Shown here: positions 61,525-64,000 of the stretch, piece by piece | How positions within the stretch are numbered: the first letter of the stretch is position 1 | Layout of the letters: every line of letters begins with the position of its first letter | Source: Branchipolynoe longqiensis | Lineage: Eukaryota; Annelida; Polychaeta; Phyllodocida; Polynoidae | Assembly (NCBI GenBank): GCA_030323885.1 | Contig: CM059191.1 | Location: 106,498,844 to 106,562,843 of the forward strand | DNA: 64,000 nucleotides | Direction: 5' to 3' | Position numbers and translations under genes: made by a program | The notes under the pieces: model-generated | The model's database searches: none | Told to the model about the DNA's origin: nothing | What the model saw: only the letters and a program-made list of their open reading frames with translations

Positions 61525-62420
61525 CAGAAACTCTCCCCTTCATATCACTTGTCTATCAACTCATTAACCAATGCTAAGGAAGAATGAAGTCAAGACACAG
61601 ATAAACAGTGGAGAAGTTGTGCTTTACTAACACCAACTCCTGTCCACCTACCAGTGACCTATCATCCACACCCCTTGCCTTCTAGCCACACAATATCTCA
61701 TTACTACTTTAGCCTGTATAAAAAGCAGTGCCTACAGCCCATGGGACAGGAGTCCTATGGCTGTGTACACACTCAATTAGAATAGCTGAATTTTGATAGC
61801 ATCAGACAGAGTGTCTGGGGTTCCTGCTCAAGAGTAGGTGTGTCTCACTCAAGAGCCAGGAGTAGAGTGATCTCTCTTCAGTGTGTCTGAAGCAGAGTCT
61901 AGAATTAAGATCTTGGTTTGAGGCTAGTGTGGTCAGAGGGCCAATGGGATGCAGGTGACTGGGCAGTCCACAGCCAGCCAATCAGGCACCTCCACAGTCA
62001 GGGTGGGTGGCACCCTCCCCAAGTAGGGGTAGCTGTCACTCAACCCAGCTGCAGGTGGTGCCCTGTGTGTATATGCAAATTAGGCTGGTGGACCGGCCCA
62101 GTGGTCAAGGCAGGGGGGGCAGGTAGTTATACAGTTACAATAGATCTCTGTTAAAATGGTCTTTTCTCCAATTGCACTCTTTATGGATGCATAGAGAAAC
62201 ATTTCAACAATCATGTACTGCCTCTTATATAGGAACATCTCTTCATTAATCTCAGGCATAATATATGAACATATATTTCACACAGCTTATATCATGTCAT
62301 AATGGGAGTGGGATATTATTACTTTTAGTTTATATAACATCGTCCCCACTCCGTCGCCCAAGACTAATAATGCTCTCTGCCAATATATAATTCTTAACCG
62401 AAAATCTGTATATTTTTACA
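61525..62420 (-). repeat. Dispersed LTR-like repeat, inverted copy
   Basis: Reverse complement of 21,160-22,145 with small indels: starts TGTAAAAATATACAG at 62,420, contains tgtacacactcaattagaat at about 61,763, and ends near ctctccccttcatatcac. It has no open frame of interest. Confidence 0.75.
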
Positions 62421-62423
62421 TCC

Positions 62424-62472
62424 CGACCTTCCGCACGCGAGGCGCGCGCTCTACCGATTAGGTCACTGAAGC
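62424..62472 (-). other. tRNA-like head fragment
   Basis: The minus strand reads gacctaatcggtagagcgcg then cgtgcggaaggtcggga, an A box-like TAATCGGTAGAGCG and a stem-like continuation. It is cut by the LTR-like repeat at its B box side, so it is a SINE or tRNA relic. Confidence 0.5.
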
Positions 62473-62539
62473 CGGTCAAAGTCTAATATAAGCCCAGTTA
62501 GTGAGTGTCCAATTCGGGAGTAAGTGCTTTACTCTCCGA

Positions 62540-62825
62540 CCGTCGAGGTACAAAAAGGACAAACTTGTTTTATTGAACGACGCTTCTAGAGCACATTGAT
62601 GCCCGCCGCCATTGGGCGTAAAACATATGGTCATTGTGACATATTTCTTTGGAGGAAACCCACTGCTACCACATAGGCTAATCTTTCCGATATGCACTTT
62701 CCACACAGATAGGACAGCACATACCACAACCTTTGATGAACCAGTTGTGGACCACTGGTTGGAACGGAAAATAGCCCAAAGTGCAAATCGGTCAAAACGC
62801 AATCTCCAGACTTGGCATTGACATC
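62540..62825 (-). mobile_element. SINE of a molluscan/invertebrate type
   Basis: The plus-strand text tagagcacattgatgcccgc, acatatggtcattgtgacat, ggaggaaacccactgctacc, gacagcacataccacaacct, gatgaaccagttgtggacca and ctggttggaacggaaaatag follows block by block a SINE that I recall as abundant in molluscs and some other invertebrates. It has drifted and its tRNA head is degraded. The identification is from memory and needs a repeat-library comparison. Confidence 0.55.
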
Positions 62826-62929
62826 ACAAACTAATTTTTTGGATTGGCGCTTATCGCGTTTTGGAAAAGAGCTCTTCAAATATACATATCAATATAATTA
62901 TATCATAACTAAACAAGGGTTATTTTTCC

Positions 62930-62985
62930 GGCCTGTCCTGATAAGACCTTAGATGTTGCCAGGACGAAAAGCTCCAACAAGTAAC
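62930..62985 (+). mobile_element. SINE tail fragment
   Basis: gcctgtcctgataagacctt ... agatgttgccaggacgaaaa is the last ~55 bp of the family. Confidence 0.75.
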
Positions 62986-63088
62986 CAACTATTTTGTATG
63001 GCCGCTTCTAACTCGTACCTACCCGTGCCTACTTGCAGTGAACTCTAGAACGCCCATCACGCACCATTGCGCACAGTGCTACCTGAGC

Positions 63089-63112
63089 TATATATATATA
63101 TATATGACCTTG

Positions 63113-63172
<60 letters not shown>
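63089..63172. repeat. (TA)n microsatellite
   Basis: TA repeats with one short interruption (tgaccttgt). Simple sequence. Confidence 0.95.
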
Positions 63173-63177
<5 letters not shown>

Positions 63178-63309
63178 AGACCACTCCAAATGCCCCCCAA
63201 ATTGTGTTGAGCAATTACATAAGCCCTGCAATGTGAGTGACTGCGCCTACCAGTTTTGCGCCTGGGGCTCCTGTTTCGGTAGAAACCCTTGGATTCGAAT
63301 CCCACGGAT

Positions 63310-63615
63310 CTACCCGTTTTGGTAGATGGTGGGATTCGAGTCCATGGGTTCGAACCCAGGTCGAGTCAAACCAATGACTTACAAAATCGATACTTCTCGC
63401 TCCCTAGCCTGGCGCTCAGCATTATTACAATATTAGGACAGGGCAAGGACTGGTTGGATCACTGTCAGGATAATGTGACAAGGTAGGATATCAGGTCATG
63501 GTGCTGGTGGCCTGGTCTCCAAGTGGGACAGCACTATAAAGTCGCCATGAGTGCGCACTGTCACAAGTCGGTACCCGTCCTGATATGATCTCAGATGTTG
63601 GTAGGATTAAACCAA
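63310..63615 (+). mobile_element. tRNA-derived SINE
   Basis: B box GGTTCGAACCC at 63,348-63,358, body ctccctagcctggcgctcag, ggataatgtgacaaggtagg, cagcactataaagtcgccat and tail tcagatgttggtaggatt. The A box region is partly kept (ttttggtagatggtg). Confidence 0.88.
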
Positions 63616-63619
63616 CAGC

Positions 63620-63955
63620 TCCCATGTTTGTTGGGGTTTTACCTCCTGTCAACATCTAAGATCATATCAGGATGGGTACTGATTTGTGAAAGTAGACACA
63701 CATGGTGACTTTATAGCTCTATCCCATTGAGATGAGGCCGTCAGCACCATGACCCAATATCCCACTCAGTCACATTATCCTGATACTGAGCTAACCACTC
63801 CTTGCCTTATCCTAGTAATGCTGAGCGTCAGGCTAGGAAGCGACAAGTATCGATTTTGTTGGTCATTGGTTTGACTCGAACGGGAATCAAACTCCCTACC
63901 TTCCACACGAGAAACCTGCGCTGTGTCGATTCGGCGACGGTGTCCGATAGTGAGA
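63620..63955 (-). mobile_element. tRNA-derived SINE, head complete
   Basis: Minus-oriented: tail gttttacctcctgtcaacat, body cactcagtcacattatcctg and gtcaggctaggaagcgacaa, head with B box (gggaatcaaactccc) and A box (gcgctgtgtcgattcggcga). Together with the previous copy it forms a head-out inverted pair. Confidence 0.88.
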
Positions 63956-64000
63956 TATGGGTCGTTTCATGGTAAAGCCCCTCTCAAGCCTACCCGGACG

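Overview
The window is animal nuclear DNA and very rich in repeats. It holds non-LTR retrotransposons with ORF1/EN-RT-RNase H organisation, tyrosine-recombinase retrotransposons (DIRS-like and Ngaro-like), tRNA-derived SINEs, LTR-like repeats, MITEs, two long satellite arrays and microsatellites. Only one ordinary cellular gene is clear, a family-31 glycosyltransferase (beta-1,3-galactosyltransferase-like, minus strand, 35.3-36.7 kb). The repeat mix, with DIRS/Ngaro elements and a SINE at 62.5-62.8 kb that I recall from molluscs and related animals, suggests a marine invertebrate, perhaps a mollusc or other lophotrochozoan. That is inference, since no search could be run. A 500-bp N gap lies at 29,385-29,884 and sequence quality looks poor just right of it.

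The most unusual part is 4.4-22.3 kb. A gene-bearing module is present twice in direct tandem (about 4,425-13,140 and 13,140-22,190), followed by the start of a third copy. Each copy has acidic Ser/Pro-rich genes on the plus strand at its left and two overlapping minus-strand genes (A, B) at its right. They converge on a conserved pair of opposed AATAAA signals. They diverge from a repeat-rich region with CRE-like TGACGTCA sites. Gene B has its own conserved TATA/TCAGT promoter and a C-terminal region resembling the PC4/p15 single-strand DNA-binding domain. The design recalls an integrated head-to-tail circular DNA virus or episome, but no hallmark replication or capsid gene was recognised. 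Both copies are decayed and carry independent insertions: a 4.6-kb DIRS-like element and a SINE tail with target duplication in copy 1; a 1.7-kb TIR element, a deleted DIRS derivative, a tRNA-SINE and an LTR-like repeat in copy 2. A 0.66-kb piece of a copy-2-like module also sits inside the Ngaro-like recombinase gene at 26.7-27.4 kb.

Other regions: 0-4.4 kb has a tandem duplication, a LINE 3' end, possible exons and a Ty3/Gypsy integrase remnant. 22.3-26.1 kb has LINE, LTR and MITE relics. 26.1-29.4 kb is a minus-strand Ngaro-like element running into the gap. 30.2-32.8 kb is a dead DIRS-like element with direct terminal repeats. 37.3-42.45 kb is a 101-bp satellite. 42.45-52.75 kb holds two same-strand LINEs, one nearly intact and one decayed. 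52.8-55.3 kb has small repeats and weak ORFs. 55.3-57.9 kb is a 73-bp satellite. 58-64 kb is a SINE-dense tract with an Ngaro-like Gag element inserted inside one SINE.
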